From the NCBI RefSeq assembly GCF_020539505.1, contig NZ_JACDXW010000008.1, forward strand, positions 1 through 64,000: a stretch of 64,000 nucleotides of DNA. Reading direction: 5' to 3'. The DNA comes from Mesopusillimonas faecipullorum (GTDB lineage Bacteria; Pseudomonadota; Gammaproteobacteria; Burkholderiales; Burkholderiaceae_B). The position numbers were made by a program, and so were the translations under genes. The first letter of the stretch is position 1. The number at the start of each line of letters is the position of its first letter. Positions 1 through 12,146 of the stretch are shown piece after piece. The notes beneath the pieces are model-generated. The model was not told where the DNA came from. It did no database searches and saw only the letters and a list, made by a program, of their open reading frames with translations.

Positions 1-40
1 CGTGCCACGCGAGACTGGCAGCCTGTCGCGGAAGTCTGGC

Positions 41-367
41 TCAACCCGGAGAAATCGTCGCTCGGTGAGATCCAGAATTTAGAGCACGCGGCGTGAAGAA
101 AACGGACATCATTGTTGACAAACACCGCTCACGGTAAGACAGATTTTCAGCTGCCCTACGGTGCAGCACTTCCAGTTTGAACTCTTGTGTGTATCGGCCG
201 CGCTGACGCACGAGACCGGCACTGCCATGGTGTTGGTATGCCGCCACCCAACTTCTGACGAGGCTGTTAGCGATGCCGTATTTGGCTGCGAGGATTTTGT
301 ATCCCCCTTTGCCCGCGAGGTAGTCACGAACCACTTTCAGTTTGAACCTGAGGTCGAATTTCCTCAT
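41..367 (-). pseudogene. IS3-type transposase OrfA, 3'-truncated
   Basis: The first 80 or so residues (MRKFDLRFKLKVV..., then ...GRYTQEFKLEVLHRRAAENLSYRE) show the paired helix-turn-helix segments of an IS3-family OrfA, the DNA-binding half of the transposase. After LSYRE, near position 130, the protein runs into unrelated sequence with no coiled coil, and no OrfB with a DDE domain follows, so the element cannot transpose. The ATG at 367 is well placed behind the terminal repeat at about 394-408. The family assignment is from recognition of the protein pattern; the break is inferred from loss of similarity. Confidence 0.75.
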
Positions 368-408
368 ATGCCCTCCAAGGTTGTGTCCAACTCTTGGGGG
401 TCAGTTCA
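130..408 (-). mobile_element. Insertion sequence remnant (IS3 type), one end kept
   Basis: Read on the minus strand, the element begins with TGAACTGACCCCCAAG at 408 and reaches the OrfA start codon about 40 bases further on, a layout typical of the left end of IS3-family elements. The other end is lost somewhere near 130, where the OrfA similarity stops. The plus-strand gene fragment that follows begins right at the preserved end, so the element probably helped destroy that gene. Confidence 0.55.
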
Positions 409-872
409 TTCCCCGGGGCGATTCAGGGATCTTTGAAGTCGACTTGGGCTCATTGCTGGATCTCCTCACCGAGGAGCCCAGAATGGTGAGTTTAGTCAAC
501 GGGCTTACCGTATGGGTGACGGCTTATGACTCGAGGCGAGTTGCAACAAGTATTACCTCGCCATTGTCGTTAAGTAGCCCTTCGACTCCAGCTGACACTT
601 GTATTGATTTCACAGAGCTTGAAGCTAAGTACCCCTCCCCCCTTCAAGCAAACGAGGCCACCTCTCCTAAAACGCCCCATGAAGCATCAGCTTCATTACG
701 TGACTGTAGCTTAGAAATAGTACAACGCACGCTCGAGAAGCATAACGGCAACATATCAAAGGCTGCGCGTGAATTAAGGGTTTCCAGGGGCTTGATATAT
801 CGAAGGCTAACAGCCACAGCCAACGTCTCACTCAGTGTTGATCCATCAGAATCTGGCTCAAGGCGTGATTGA
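409..872 (+). pseudogene. C-terminal Fis-type HTH fragment of a regulator
   Basis: The open frame starts inside the insertion-sequence end and has no initiation region of its own. Its C-terminal 60 residues (SLRDCSLEIVQRTLEKHNGN followed by ISKAARELRVSRGLIYRRL) form a Fis-type helix-turn-helix like the one ending sigma-54-dependent activators. No AAA+ ATPase domain precedes it; only about 90 residues of low-complexity linker remain. I read it as the tail of an enhancer-binding activator cut by the insertion sequence. It overlaps the end of the convergent fic gene by 41 bases. Confidence 0.55.
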
Positions 873-1914
873 CATAGTAGTTGCTGCGCCCGACTTTATG
901 CTTAGCCACAAAACCCCCAGCGGCTAAAGCATCTAGATACCGAGCAGCAGTTATGCGTGAAATATTGAGCGCCTTCTGCATAAAATCAATCTTTGTATAG
1001 GGATGCATGAACAGATGGTTGATCAGATCCTGACTATAGAATTTATGATCCTGCCTGATACGATGTTTGTAATCAGCCAATACTGTCTTGATAGCTTGTA
1101 TGGTGTGTAGGGTTCGTCTAGCGGTTTGCTCGACCGCCTCCAGCATGTACAACACCCATTCTTCCCAAGCATCGTCATCGCGCACTGCCTGTAGCAGGCG
1201 ATAGTATTCGGATTTTGTGCGAACAATGTGCTGACTTAGATATAGCACCGGTATGTCAAGCAACCCTTCTTTGACCAGGTAGAGGACATTGATAATTCGC
1301 CCTGTGCGCCCATTTCCGTCGTAAAACGGGTGGATACTTTCAAACTGGTGGTGAATGAGAGCCATTTTTATCAGGGGGTCAACCGCTACCTGATCGGAAT
1401 TATTGATGAACTGCTCAAGGCCACTCATCAACCGCACAATGTCATCAGGACTCTGTGGCGGGGTGTAAACAACATGACCACCCCCATCCTTTAACGATGT
1501 CCCCGGCAACTTGCGAAAGCCCGCATTATTGCGCTCTAGCTCGCCCTGTATTGCCACGATATGATTAACTGTAAGCAGACCTGTTTCCTGGACACACTTA
1601 AACCCTGCGTGTAGGGCCTGACGGTATTGCTGCACTTCCTTCGTTGCAGGATTAGTCGACACACTGGAGTCGGCATCGTCGCGGAACAGCTCATCGTGTG
1701 TCGTAACGATATTCTCGATTTCGGAGCTGTCTTTAGCCTCTTGCAGCCCAAGCGTATTGATTAGGATGCCCTGGTTGGGGATGGAGGCCGCGACACCCTT
1801 AAGCTCTGCCAGCCTACGACTGCTGCTAGCGAGCTTTTTGAGGATTAGGGGCGTATCAAAACGCTCGAAATCAAGCTGCTCGAGTGACAGAAGGTGCGAC
1901 ACGACAAGCCCCAT
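832..1914 (-). CDS. fic: Fic family protein (class II, self-inhibited AMPylase type)
   Basis: The catalytic motif HPFYDGNGRTGR is complete (residues about 195-206), with the histidine and phosphate-binding loop needed to transfer AMP or another nucleotide moiety to a hydroxyl of a target protein. An inhibitory helix motif SSEIEN (about 63-68) lies N-terminal, which makes this a class II Fic that restrains itself. The C-terminal 70 residues look like a winged helix (KIDFMQKALNISRITAARYL), common in this subfamily. The ATG at 1914 is preferred; a GTG at 1929 is in frame but lies inside the palindrome at 1915-1943. Neither has a convincing ribosome-binding site. The target protein is unknown. 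No separate antitoxin gene is needed for this class. Confidence 0.9.
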   Translation of the reverse strand: MGLVVSHLLSLEQLDFERFDTPLILKKLASSSRRLAELKGVAASIPNQGILINTLGLQEAKDSSEIENIVTTHDELFRDDADSSVSTNPATKEVQQYRQALHAGFKCVQETGLLTVNHIVAIQGELERNNAGFRKLPGTSLKDGGGHVVYTPPQSPDDIVRLMSGLEQFINNSDQVAVDPLIKMALIHHQFESIHPFYDGNGRTGRIINVLYLVKEGLLDIPVLYLSQHIVRTKSEYYRLLQAVRDDDAWEEWVLYMLEAVEQTARRTLHTIQAIKTVLADYKHRIRQDHKFYSQDLINHLFMHPYTKIDFMQKALNISRITAARYLDALAAGGFVAKHKVGRSNYYVNHALSQILMDQH

Positions 1915-1943
1915 ATGTATAGAAATCACGAATTTCTATACAT
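1915..1943. promoter_or_regulatory. Operator-like palindrome 1
   Basis: ATGTATAGAAAT and ATTTCTATACAT form perfect 12-bp arms around a 5-base centre (CACGA). The palindrome abuts the ATG of fic, so a bound protein should block fic expression. A second, longer copy of the same motif lies 10 bases further on. Both lie between fic and the HipB-type remnant, so they are probably the autoregulatory sites of that repressor. Confidence 0.6.
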
Positions 1944-1952
1944 ATTAGCAGT

Positions 1953-1987
1953 GACATGTATAGAAATCGCGATTTTCTATACATGTC
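1953..1987. promoter_or_regulatory. Operator-like palindrome 2
   Basis: GACATGTATAGAAA and TTTCTATACATGTC are perfect 14-bp arms with a 7-base centre (TCGCGAT). The core TGTATAGAAAT is shared with the palindrome at 1915-1943. A weaker, degenerate third copy (TATATATAGAAA ... CCTATACAGG) follows at about 1995-2025, just before the antitoxin remnant. Confidence 0.6.
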
Positions 1988-2029
1988 GGAGTACATATAT
2001 ATAGAAAACGGAGAAACCTATACAGGTAG

Positions 2030-2218
2030 ATGCCTGATTTAGGGGGCCGGGTACGCCTGGGTATCACGCAACAGTCGCTCTCTGCCCTAGAACGCAACAC
2101 AGAGAAAGTCAGCGCTCACCGCCTGCTGGCGCTTCTCAGTATCTTAGGTGTGGAATTAGTGCTTCGTGAGCGTAGCGGCTCGGCAGCACCAAAGTCGTCA
2201 ACAGGCCCAAACTGGTAA
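2030..2218 (+). pseudogene. HipB-type XRE antitoxin, N-terminally truncated
   Basis: The segment LGITQQSLSALERNTEKVSA and the following HRLLALLSILGVELVLRE match the recognition helix and C-terminal strand of HipB-type XRE antitoxins. The first helices (normally a GxxLRxxRKxxGLTQ-like stretch) are missing; the start MPDLGGRVR is unrelated. No hipA kinase follows, because gyrB's end comes next. It is probably a scar of a toxin-antitoxin module whose operators survive at 1915-1987. A functional half-repressor cannot be excluded, but loss of half of the HTH makes it unlikely. Confidence 0.6.
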
Positions 2219-2243
2219 AGCATGGGTCGACGCTCTCGCCACA

Positions 2244-2275
2244 TAAAAAAGCGGCCACTAGAAAGTAAACCGCTT
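2244..2275 (-). terminator. Rho-independent terminator of gyrB
   Basis: On the minus strand AAGCGG, a 15-base loop and CCGCTT are followed by a T run (2245-2250 are A on the plus strand). It lies 70 bases beyond the gyrB stop codon, in the right orientation to end the dnaA-dnaN-gyrB transcript. Confidence 0.65.
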
Positions 2276-2344
2276 CTTCACACCCAGAGCAGTGGCCAAC
2301 TTATCTCACAACACCTGGCCAACTATTCCCAACACCAACAAACA

Positions 2345-5928
<3,584 letters not shown>

Positions 5929-5930
5929 GG

Positions 5931-7349
5931 TCATCCTTTCAGGGTTTGTTCTAGTACGTGTAAGGCATGGTTGAGTTCTGTCTGTTTGGTACGGGCATCG
6001 GAAATCTTACGCACGGCATGCAATACCGTGGTGTGATCCCGCCCGCCAAACAGATCGCCAATTTCGGGCAAGCTCTTTTGGGTGAGCTCTTTGGCCAAAT
6101 ACATAGCCACCTGTCTAGGCATGGCTATATTGGCGGGCCGACGTTTCGAATACATGTCGGCCACTTTGATTTTGTAGAAATCCGCTACCGTCTTCTGTAT
6201 GTTCTCGACGGTGATCTGACCATTAGAGACGGACAGCAGATCTTTCAAGGCGTCTTTACAGACTTCGACGGACAAGACTTCACGCCCGTGGAATCGGGCG
6301 TAAGCAGACACCCTGCGCAGCGCGCCTTCAAGTTCGCGCACGTTGCTACGCAAATGCTTGGCGATAAAGAAGGCGACCTCTTCGGGCATGGTAATGCCCT
6401 CGGTTTCGGCCTTGCGCAGCAAAATGGCGACGCGCATTTCAAGCTCTGGCGGTTCGATGGCAACGGTGAGCCCCGAGTCAAAACGGGAGATCAGACGGCT
6501 ATCGATATTGGCCAGTTCCTTGGGGTAGGTATCGGAGGTAATGATGATTTGCTTGCGCTGCGCCACCATTGCCTCGAAGGCGTAGAAAAACTCTTCTTGC
6601 GTGCGGTTCTTGCCGGCAAAAAACTGAATATCGTCTATGAGCAGCAGGTCCAGCGAGTGGTAATACCGCTTGAACTCGTCGAAAGCTTTGCGCTGGTAGG
6701 CCTTCACCACGTCGGAAACGTATTGGTCGGCATGCACATAGCGCACGCGCACCCCCGTGCCATTGGCCAGCAGCGCATTGCCTACGGCATGGATAAGGTG
6801 AGTCTTGCCCAGGCCCACGCCGCCATATAAGAACAGCGGGTTGTACGAAACGCCGGGGTTCTCGGCCACCTGCAAGGCGGCCGCACGGGCCAACTGGTTG
6901 GCTTTACCGGTAACAAAATTATCGAAACGCAGTTCTGGATTCAGGCGAGAGCGGTCGTGTACGCCGTCGGTCACCGCCGCAGCCACCGGGGTAGGCTGGG
7001 GGGCCGGTGCGGGAGCCGAGGCCGCTGGGGCTTCTTGCGTAGCACTGGCCACCGGCGGGCGCGGCATGGCAACGCCGCCTGCACGGCCGGCACCCGCGTG
7101 CTGGGAACTGGCCAACTCGAACGACACCTGAACAGGTTTGTCGTACCACTCGCTGGCCAAGGTTTCTATCTGCTGGACGAAATTCTTGCGCACCCAATCC
7201 AGCTTGAAACGGTTGGGCGCGGCGACGCGCAGCACGGCGCGGTCCTCATCGTATGCCACAGGCACCAGAGGGCGTATCCAAGCGCTAATCTGCTGGGGAG
7301 GGAGGTCTTGCTCCAGTTTCTGGACGCAAGACTGCCAAAATTCGTTCAT
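5931..7349 (-). CDS. dnaA: Chromosomal replication initiator protein DnaA
   Basis: All four DnaA domains are visible in 472 residues. They are an N-terminal helicase/DiaA-contact domain ([20 protein letters not shown]), a proline- and alanine-rich linker at about 105-140, an AAA+ ATPase with Walker [11 protein letters not shown] and Walker [10 protein letters not shown], and a C-terminal helix-turn-helix with the signature [11 protein letters not shown]. It binds DnaA boxes and opens the origin. A perfect box lies 49 bases upstream, consistent with autoregulation. It leads the dnaA-dnaN-gyrB operon. Confidence 0.98.
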   Translation of the reverse strand: MNEFWQSCVQKLEQDLPPQQISAWIRPLVPVAYDEDRAVLRVAAPNRFKLDWVRKNFVQQIETLASEWYDKPVQVSFELASSQHAGAGRAGGVAMPRPPVASATQEAPAASAPAPAPQPTPVAAAVTDGVHDRSRLNPELRFDNFVTGKANQLARAAALQVAENPGVSYNPLFLYGGVGLGKTHLIHAVGNALLANGTGVRVRYVHADQYVSDVVKAYQRKAFDEFKRYYHSLDLLLIDDIQFFAGKNRTQEEFFYAFEAMVAQRKQIIITSDTYPKELANIDSRLISRFDSGLTVAIEPPELEMRVAILLRKAETEGITMPEEVAFFIAKHLRSNVRELEGALRRVSAYARFHGREVLSVEVCKDALKDLLSVSNGQITVENIQKTVADFYKIKVADMYSKRRPANIAMPRQVAMYLAKELTQKSLPEIGDLFGGRDHTTVLHAVRKISDARTKQTELNHALHVLEQTLKG

Positions 7350-7397
7350 GGCTTACTGTCTTCGCTAAACCTCGATTCTACCCTGTCGGGGGCAAAG

Positions 7398-7406
7398 TTA
7401 TCCACA
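7398..7406 (+). promoter_or_regulatory. DnaA box
   Basis: TTATCCACA is a perfect match to the consensus DnaA box, 49 bases upstream of the dnaA start codon. It may serve in autoregulation of dnaA or as one site of an origin. Confidence 0.7.
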
Positions 7407-7500
7407 AGGAACGTCTCTCCTATGGACAAAACTGGTACACCATATGACAGATGCGCGCACACGCTCCCATATGCCCCCGGGTAGGTCTTTATTGACATAA

Positions 7501-7527
7501 TTGACTATTAATAAACATAATAGTCAA
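7501..7527. repeat. AT-rich inverted repeat upstream of the AraC gene
   Basis: TTGACTATT and AATAGTCAA are perfect 9-bp arms separated by 9 bases (AATAAACAT). It sits 57 bases before the AraC-family start codon and could be an operator for that regulator, or an easily melted element of the origin region. Nothing in the sequence decides between these. Confidence 0.45.
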
Positions 7528-7583
7528 ACAAAGAAGCGCTCCCCAAGCGCCATTTCCTCCGAGACAAATCAGGTGACGCCGCC

Positions 7584-8567
7584 ATGCTGTCACAACGACT
7601 CCCCGAGGCCTGTCTTCTGTTACAAACTGAAGATATGGCGCTCGCCAGCGCCTCCATCGAGCGCCTTTATGCTCCATTTTCCTGGCGGCTGCCAGTATCC
7701 CGGCCCGGCCCCCACGAAAGTGTACGCATCCACTCGACCAGTTGGGGGCCACTCCAACCGTCCATGATCGGCTATGGCCGGGACATCGACATCCAGCCCC
7801 GCGGCCTGGGAGGCGCCCTGCTCGTCACCACTGTGCTGCAAGGCCGTTTGCTGCAAAGCAATAAAAGCGATTCGTTCGGAGGCGGCCCGGGCACCGTGCT
7901 GCTTGCCACGGAAGACGACTGCCCCACTTTCCGCTATGGCCGCCAAACCGAGGTTTTGAAACTCGTCTTCCCGCAGCACCGTATCAACACGCTATGCTGG
8001 GAGTTGCTGGGCCGCCGCGAACGTCAACCGGTTCGATTCGAGGCCGCCGCCCTGAACGGCGCGTCCGCCCAACGATGGTTGGAGCTCGTCACCTACCTCG
8101 CCGCCTCGGTATCGTCTCCGGCCATTAGCGGTACAGGCAGGCTGGCACACGGGCTGGAAGAGATGCTCGTACTGCATCTATTGAGTACGACGCCCCACAA
8201 CCACTTGGAAACAATTTTCCGCAGCTCCCCTACCTTGGCCCCGCGCGAATATCACCGTGCATGCGCCTACATGGAAGAAAACCTGCACGAACCCTTGACT
8301 TTGCTGGACATCGCCAAGGCTGCCGGATGCAGCGCCCGCTCGCTATCCAGGGCTTTTCAACACGCGCACGACACCACGCCTATGCGCCACTTGACGGAAT
8401 TGCGCCTGCAACGCGTGCGGGCTCTGCTGCAAACTCATGACCACCAGTGGAACATGACCATCGCTCAGGCCGCGATGCACTGCGGTTTCAGTCACTTGGG
8501 CGAGTTTCATCAGCAGTACAGGCGGCGTTTCGGCGAATCGCCCTCCCAGACACGCTCCGGTAAATGA
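7584..8567 (+). CDS. AraC family transcriptional regulator
   Basis: The 327-residue protein has an N-terminal half resembling the AraC_binding_2 ligand-sensing fold and a C-terminal double helix-turn-helix from about residue 225 (YMEENLHEPLTLLDIAKAAG, then GCSARSLSRAFQ and the conserved MHCGFSHLGEFHQQYRRRFG). Such regulators usually activate a neighbouring catabolic operon when the substrate binds. Here the GMC dehydrogenase and aldehyde dehydrogenase follow in the same direction after 182 bases, so they are its likely targets, possibly with the ABC importer beyond. The inducer is unknown. Confidence 0.88.
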   Translation: MLSQRLPEACLLLQTEDMALASASIERLYAPFSWRLPVSRPGPHESVRIHSTSWGPLQPSMIGYGRDIDIQPRGLGGALLVTTVLQGRLLQSNKSDSFGGGPGTVLLATEDDCPTFRYGRQTEVLKLVFPQHRINTLCWELLGRRERQPVRFEAAALNGASAQRWLELVTYLAASVSSPAISGTGRLAHGLEEMLVLHLLSTTPHNHLETIFRSSPTLAPREYHRACAYMEENLHEPLTLLDIAKAAGCSARSLSRAFQHAHDTTPMRHLTELRLQRVRALLQTHDHQWNMTIAQAAMHCGFSHLGEFHQQYRRRFGESPSQTRSGK

Positions 8568-8749
8568 ATAAAAACAAGACCCGCAGCTTGAGCTGACGGC
8601 TGACGCCGTCATTTTCTGGCAAGAAACCGTCATACCTGGCCGAATACCGATAGGCGGCCGCCCCTTTCCAGTTGCACCATGAACCCATGGCAACCGGCGC
8701 CATCCACGGCGCCCTGACGTTGGCAGTCAACTGCCGAATCGGGGGGACT

Positions 8750-10498
8750 ATGCACAATAATCACGATGACCGGCCAGCCCTCGCTGGCCATGCCGCACAG
8801 CAGCTGGACTTCTGGGAGCAAGCACTGGCCAGGGGGCGCTTGAGCAGACGGACTTTCCTGGCGCTGGCCGCGGGATTGGGCCTAAGCGCCGCGCAAGCCG
8901 CCCCCTTGGCCGACTACGCGCAACAAGTTCAGGATAACCAACGCAAATTGCGCAGCGCCCTGCGCAAGCGCTACGACTACATCGTATGCGGCTCGGGGGC
9001 GGCGGGAAGCGTGATAGCCGCCAGGCTGGCTCAAGATAGCAACACTCAGGTTCTGCTGCTAGAAGCGGGCGATACCGATCAGGCGCCCAGCGTTATCCAG
9101 CCTTCGGCCTGGTTCACGAACCTAGGCACGGAGCGCGACTGGCAGGATGTTTCCGAGCCCCAAGATGGGCTGCTGGGCCGGAAAATGGCCATGGGCACCG
9201 GCAAGGTACTGGGCGGCGGCACCAGCATCAACGCCTGCAACTATGCCCGCGGGCATCGCAACGACTTCGCGCTCTGGCAAGCCGAGTCCGGCGATCCGGG
9301 CTGGGGCTATGACGGCGTCCTGCAAGTCTATAAACGCCTCGAGAACTGGCAGGGCCCGGCGGACCCCGTCCGCCGTGGCAGCGGCGGCCCGCTCTGGGTG
9401 CAGCCTGCCCACCGTCCCAACGCCTGCGCCGCCGCGCTCCTGGACGCCGCCGAGAAAGCCGGGATTCCCCGGCAGGCCGATGCCAATGGCGTCTTGATGG
9501 AAGGGGGGTCGGGCGCCGCCCTGTTGAACCACAATATCGAAAACGGCCATCGCCTGAACATGCCGACGGCCTTTCTTTACCCAATGATGGGCCAACCCAA
9601 CCTGACGGTGCTGACTGGCGCTTACGTTGACAAGCTCGAACTTGAACGCGGCCACGCAACAACCGTCGTGATGCGTTGGCAAGGCCAATCGTTGCGCATC
9701 GCCGCTTCGCGCGAGATCGTCCTTTCCCTGGGCGCCATCAACACACCCAAGCTGCTGATGTTGTCGGGCATCGGCGACGAAGCCGAGCTCAACGCGCTAG
9801 GCGCAAGCACCCTTTGCCACCTGCCCGGCGTAGGCAAACACCTGCAGGACCATATCCTGCTGGGCGGCTGCATTTGGGAATACGACACGCCTCTGCCCAT
9901 GACCAACAGCGGCGCTGACTCCATGGTTCTTCTCAAAAGCCGCCCGGAACTACAAACGCCCGATTTGTACCTCGTACACATCCAGCTTCCCTACGCCAGC
10001 CCGGTCGTCGCCGCCCAATACGATCTGCCGCAGGCAGGCTGGGCGATTGCCCCTGGACTACTGCGTCCGCGTAGCCAAGGTACCCTCGCATTGCGGTCGC
10101 TGGACCCGGATGCGCGTCCCGTACTGCGCCCCAACTACCTGCAAGATCCCGACGACGTTCGGGCCTTGATTCGCGGCGTTGAAATCAGCCGCGAACTGGG
10201 CAATTCCGCCGCTATGCGGGAATTCGCCAAGCGGGAGGCCGCCCCCGGCCACCTGAAAGGCAAGGATCTCGAAAACTTCGTACGCAATGCATCAACAACG
10301 TTCTTCCATGCCAGCGGCACCTGCCGCATGGGCACCGGCGCCGATGCGGTAGTCGATGCGCAGCTCAGGGTGCGCGGCGTGGAAGGCTTGCGCATCGCGG
10401 ATGCCTCCATCATGCCGCGCATCACGACTGGGCCGACCATGGCGCCTTCCATGATGATCGGACAACGCCTGGCCGACATGCTGCTGGGCCAGGCCTGA
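8750..10498 (+). CDS. GMC family FAD alcohol dehydrogenase, Tat signal
   Basis: The 582-residue flavoprotein of the glucose-methanol-choline family oxidises an alcohol to an aldehyde. The N-terminus has a twin-arginine signal (LSRRTFLALAAGLGLSAAQA) before the mature protein, so it should be exported folded with its FAD. The Rossmann motif YDYIVCGSGAAGSVIAARL follows at about 75. The GMC C-terminal domain has the catalytic histidine in FFHASGTCRMG (about 519). The usual second catalytic residue, Asn or His in a GNxNAP-type motif, appears as Met in TTGPTMAPSMM (about 562). The ATG at 8750 follows GGGGGGAC and is preferred over an ATG at 8672, which would bury the Tat signal. The downstream aldehyde dehydrogenase would take its product. 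Confidence 0.88.
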   Translation: MHNNHDDRPALAGHAAQQLDFWEQALARGRLSRRTFLALAAGLGLSAAQAAPLADYAQQVQDNQRKLRSALRKRYDYIVCGSGAAGSVIAARLAQDSNTQVLLLEAGDTDQAPSVIQPSAWFTNLGTERDWQDVSEPQDGLLGRKMAMGTGKVLGGGTSINACNYARGHRNDFALWQAESGDPGWGYDGVLQVYKRLENWQGPADPVRRGSGGPLWVQPAHRPNACAAALLDAAEKAGIPRQADANGVLMEGGSGAALLNHNIENGHRLNMPTAFLYPMMGQPNLTVLTGAYVDKLELERGHATTVVMRWQGQSLRIAASREIVLSLGAINTPKLLMLSGIGDEAELNALGASTLCHLPGVGKHLQDHILLGGCIWEYDTPLPMTNSGADSMVLLKSRPELQTPDLYLVHIQLPYASPVVAAQYDLPQAGWAIAPGLLRPRSQGTLALRSLDPDARPVLRPNYLQDPDDVRALIRGVEISRELGNSAAMREFAKREAAPGHLKGKDLENFVRNASTTFFHASGTCRMGTGADAVVDAQLRVRGVEGLRIADASIMPRITTGPTMAPSMMIGQRLADMLLGQA

Positions 10499-10534
10499 CA
10501 CATCGCTACCCTCCCCAACGAACTGGAGCAAATC

Positions 10535-12043
10535 ATGAACGATCCTCGCCCGCCACACGTCACCTCCTCGGACTTTCTGCAAGAGTATGGCCATTACATC
10601 GATGGCGATTGGTGCGAAGGCGCCAGCGGCACCACCATAGATTTAAGAAACCCTGCCACCGGTGCCGTTCTAAGCCGTATCGCAGCCGGTAACGCCGCCG
10701 ACGCCAGGCGGGCCGTTGACGCCGCCGCACGCGCCTTTCCCACCTGGTCCAAAACTCCTCCCGCCAAGCGCCAGGAAATACTTTACGAAATCGTCCGGCG
10801 CCTGAAGGCACGTCTACCCCATTTCGCCATGATGGATACGCTGAACAACGGCAAGCCCATCAACGAGGCGACTCATTTCGACATGCCGATGGCAATTGAG
10901 CAATTTGCGATTTTCTCCGGCACGCCCTGGCAATTGCACGGCGAATCCATCCAGGCGGCCAACACGGTGGGCATCGTGCACCGGGAGCCCCTGGGCGTCG
11001 TGGTCCAGATCATTCCATGGAACGTCCCGATGATCATGCTGGCCACGAAAATCGCCCCCGCACTGGCCGCCGGCAATACCATCGTGCTCAAGCCATCCGA
11101 GATCGTTTGCCTGTCCGTCATGGAGTTCATGCGCGAGATGGCAGACCTGCTGCCTCCCGGAGTATTGAACATCGTGACGGGTTATGGCCCCGACCTGGGA
11201 GAAACGCTGGTCACCGACCCGCGGGTACGCAAAGTCGGCTTTACCGGTTCGCGCCCCACCGCTCGGCGGCTCATGCAGTACGCCTCGGTCAACATCATCC
11301 CGCAGACCATGGAGCTGGGCGGTAAGTCGGCCAACATCGTCTGCGAAGACGCCGATCTGGATGCTGCCGCAGAAGGCGCAGCCATGTCTACCGTCCTGAA
11401 CAAAGGCGAAGTCTGCCTGGCCGGCTCACGCCTATTCGTTCACGAAAAAGTGAAGGACGTCTTCATGGAAAAGCTGCAGCGCTTGCTGAGCAACATCCGC
11501 ATCGGCGACCCAACCTCTACCGACACGCAGCTGGGCGCGCAGGCGTCGCAAATGCAAATGGACAAAATCACCGGTTATCTTGAGCTCGGCCCTCAAGAAG
11601 GTGCCAAGGTCGTACTGGGCGGCCAACGAGCTCAAGTGCCAGGGCTGGAAAAAGGCTTGTTCATCCAGCCGACCATCTTCGACCAGGTAGACAATTCGAT
11701 GCGTATCGCCCAGGAGGAAATCTTTGGCCCTGTGGTCAGCGTCATTTCCTGGAAGAACGACGACGAGGTCATCCGTCTGGCCAACGACTCCATCTACGGT
11801 CTGGGCGGAGGCATCTGGACGTCGAATGTAAGCCGCGCCCACCGCATGGCTTGCGCACTCGAAACCGGCACGATCTGGATCAACCGCTTTTACAACTTTC
11901 TGGGAGGCATGCCGATCGGCGGGTATAAGCAAAGCGGCTTTGGCCGGGAGTTCGCGCATGAAGTGCTGGATCACTACACCTTGACCAAAAGTGTGATCAT
12001 CAATCTAGAACCCGGCCCAATGGGCGTGTTCGGCCAACCCTAG
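10535..12043 (+). CDS. Aldehyde dehydrogenase (NAD-dependent, family 1-like)
   Basis: 502 residues with all hallmarks of the ALDH superfamily: the cofactor-loop asparagine in IIPWNVPMIM, the general-base glutamate in MELGGKSANIV, and the nucleophilic cysteine in NKGEVCLAGSRLFV. It converts an aldehyde to the acid with NAD(P). It starts 36 bases after the GMC dehydrogenase, so the pair probably forms a two-step alcohol-to-acid module controlled by the AraC protein. The sequence is close to betaine-aldehyde or phenylacetaldehyde dehydrogenase types, but the substrate cannot be read from it. It has no signal peptide, so the aldehyde must enter the cytoplasm. Confidence 0.93.
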   Translation: MNDPRPPHVTSSDFLQEYGHYIDGDWCEGASGTTIDLRNPATGAVLSRIAAGNAADARRAVDAAARAFPTWSKTPPAKRQEILYEIVRRLKARLPHFAMMDTLNNGKPINEATHFDMPMAIEQFAIFSGTPWQLHGESIQAANTVGIVHREPLGVVVQIIPWNVPMIMLATKIAPALAAGNTIVLKPSEIVCLSVMEFMREMADLLPPGVLNIVTGYGPDLGETLVTDPRVRKVGFTGSRPTARRLMQYASVNIIPQTMELGGKSANIVCEDADLDAAAEGAAMSTVLNKGEVCLAGSRLFVHEKVKDVFMEKLQRLLSNIRIGDPTSTDTQLGAQASQMQMDKITGYLELGPQEGAKVVLGGQRAQVPGLEKGLFIQPTIFDQVDNSMRIAQEEIFGPVVSVISWKNDDEVIRLANDSIYGLGGGIWTSNVSRAHRMACALETGTIWINRFYNFLGGMPIGGYKQSGFGREFAHEVLDHYTLTKSVIINLEPGPMGVFGQP

Positions 12044-12067
12044 CGGCGCAGCGGGAGGCGAGCGCTT

Positions 12068-12095
12068 GCACCGGGAGCACATCCAGGCCCGGTGC
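12068..12095. terminator. Hairpin between convergent operons
   Basis: GCACCGGG and CCCGGTGC are perfect 8-bp arms with a 12-base loop, lying between the end of the aldehyde dehydrogenase gene and the end of the ABC permease gene. A TTTT follows 8 bases after the stem on the plus strand. It probably ends transcription from one or both sides. Confidence 0.4.
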
Positions 12096-12146
12096 GCGCC
12101 GGCTTTTCCATCACAGGCGCATAGCCTCCTTAAGCTCTAGAGCGCC

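Larger units (their letters stand above)
7350..7583. other. dnaA upstream region, candidate part of oriC
   Basis: This gap between dnaA and a divergent AraC gene contains one perfect DnaA box (7398-7406) and an AT-rich segment (about 7490-7530) with an inverted repeat. I see no further perfect boxes. It holds the dnaA promoter. Whether it is a working origin is unclear, since origins usually have several boxes and the flanking rpmH end has been moved 13.9 kb away. Confidence 0.35.

Noticed and set aside
1-96. Open frame of 31 codons at the left edge ending in EIQNLEHAA-stop
   Set aside because: It could be the C-terminus of a gene outside the window, but it is too short to assign and lies beside a broken insertion sequence.
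7350-7583. Calling a complete replication origin here
   Set aside because: Only one perfect DnaA box is visible; a confident origin needs several boxes or skew data for the whole chromosome.
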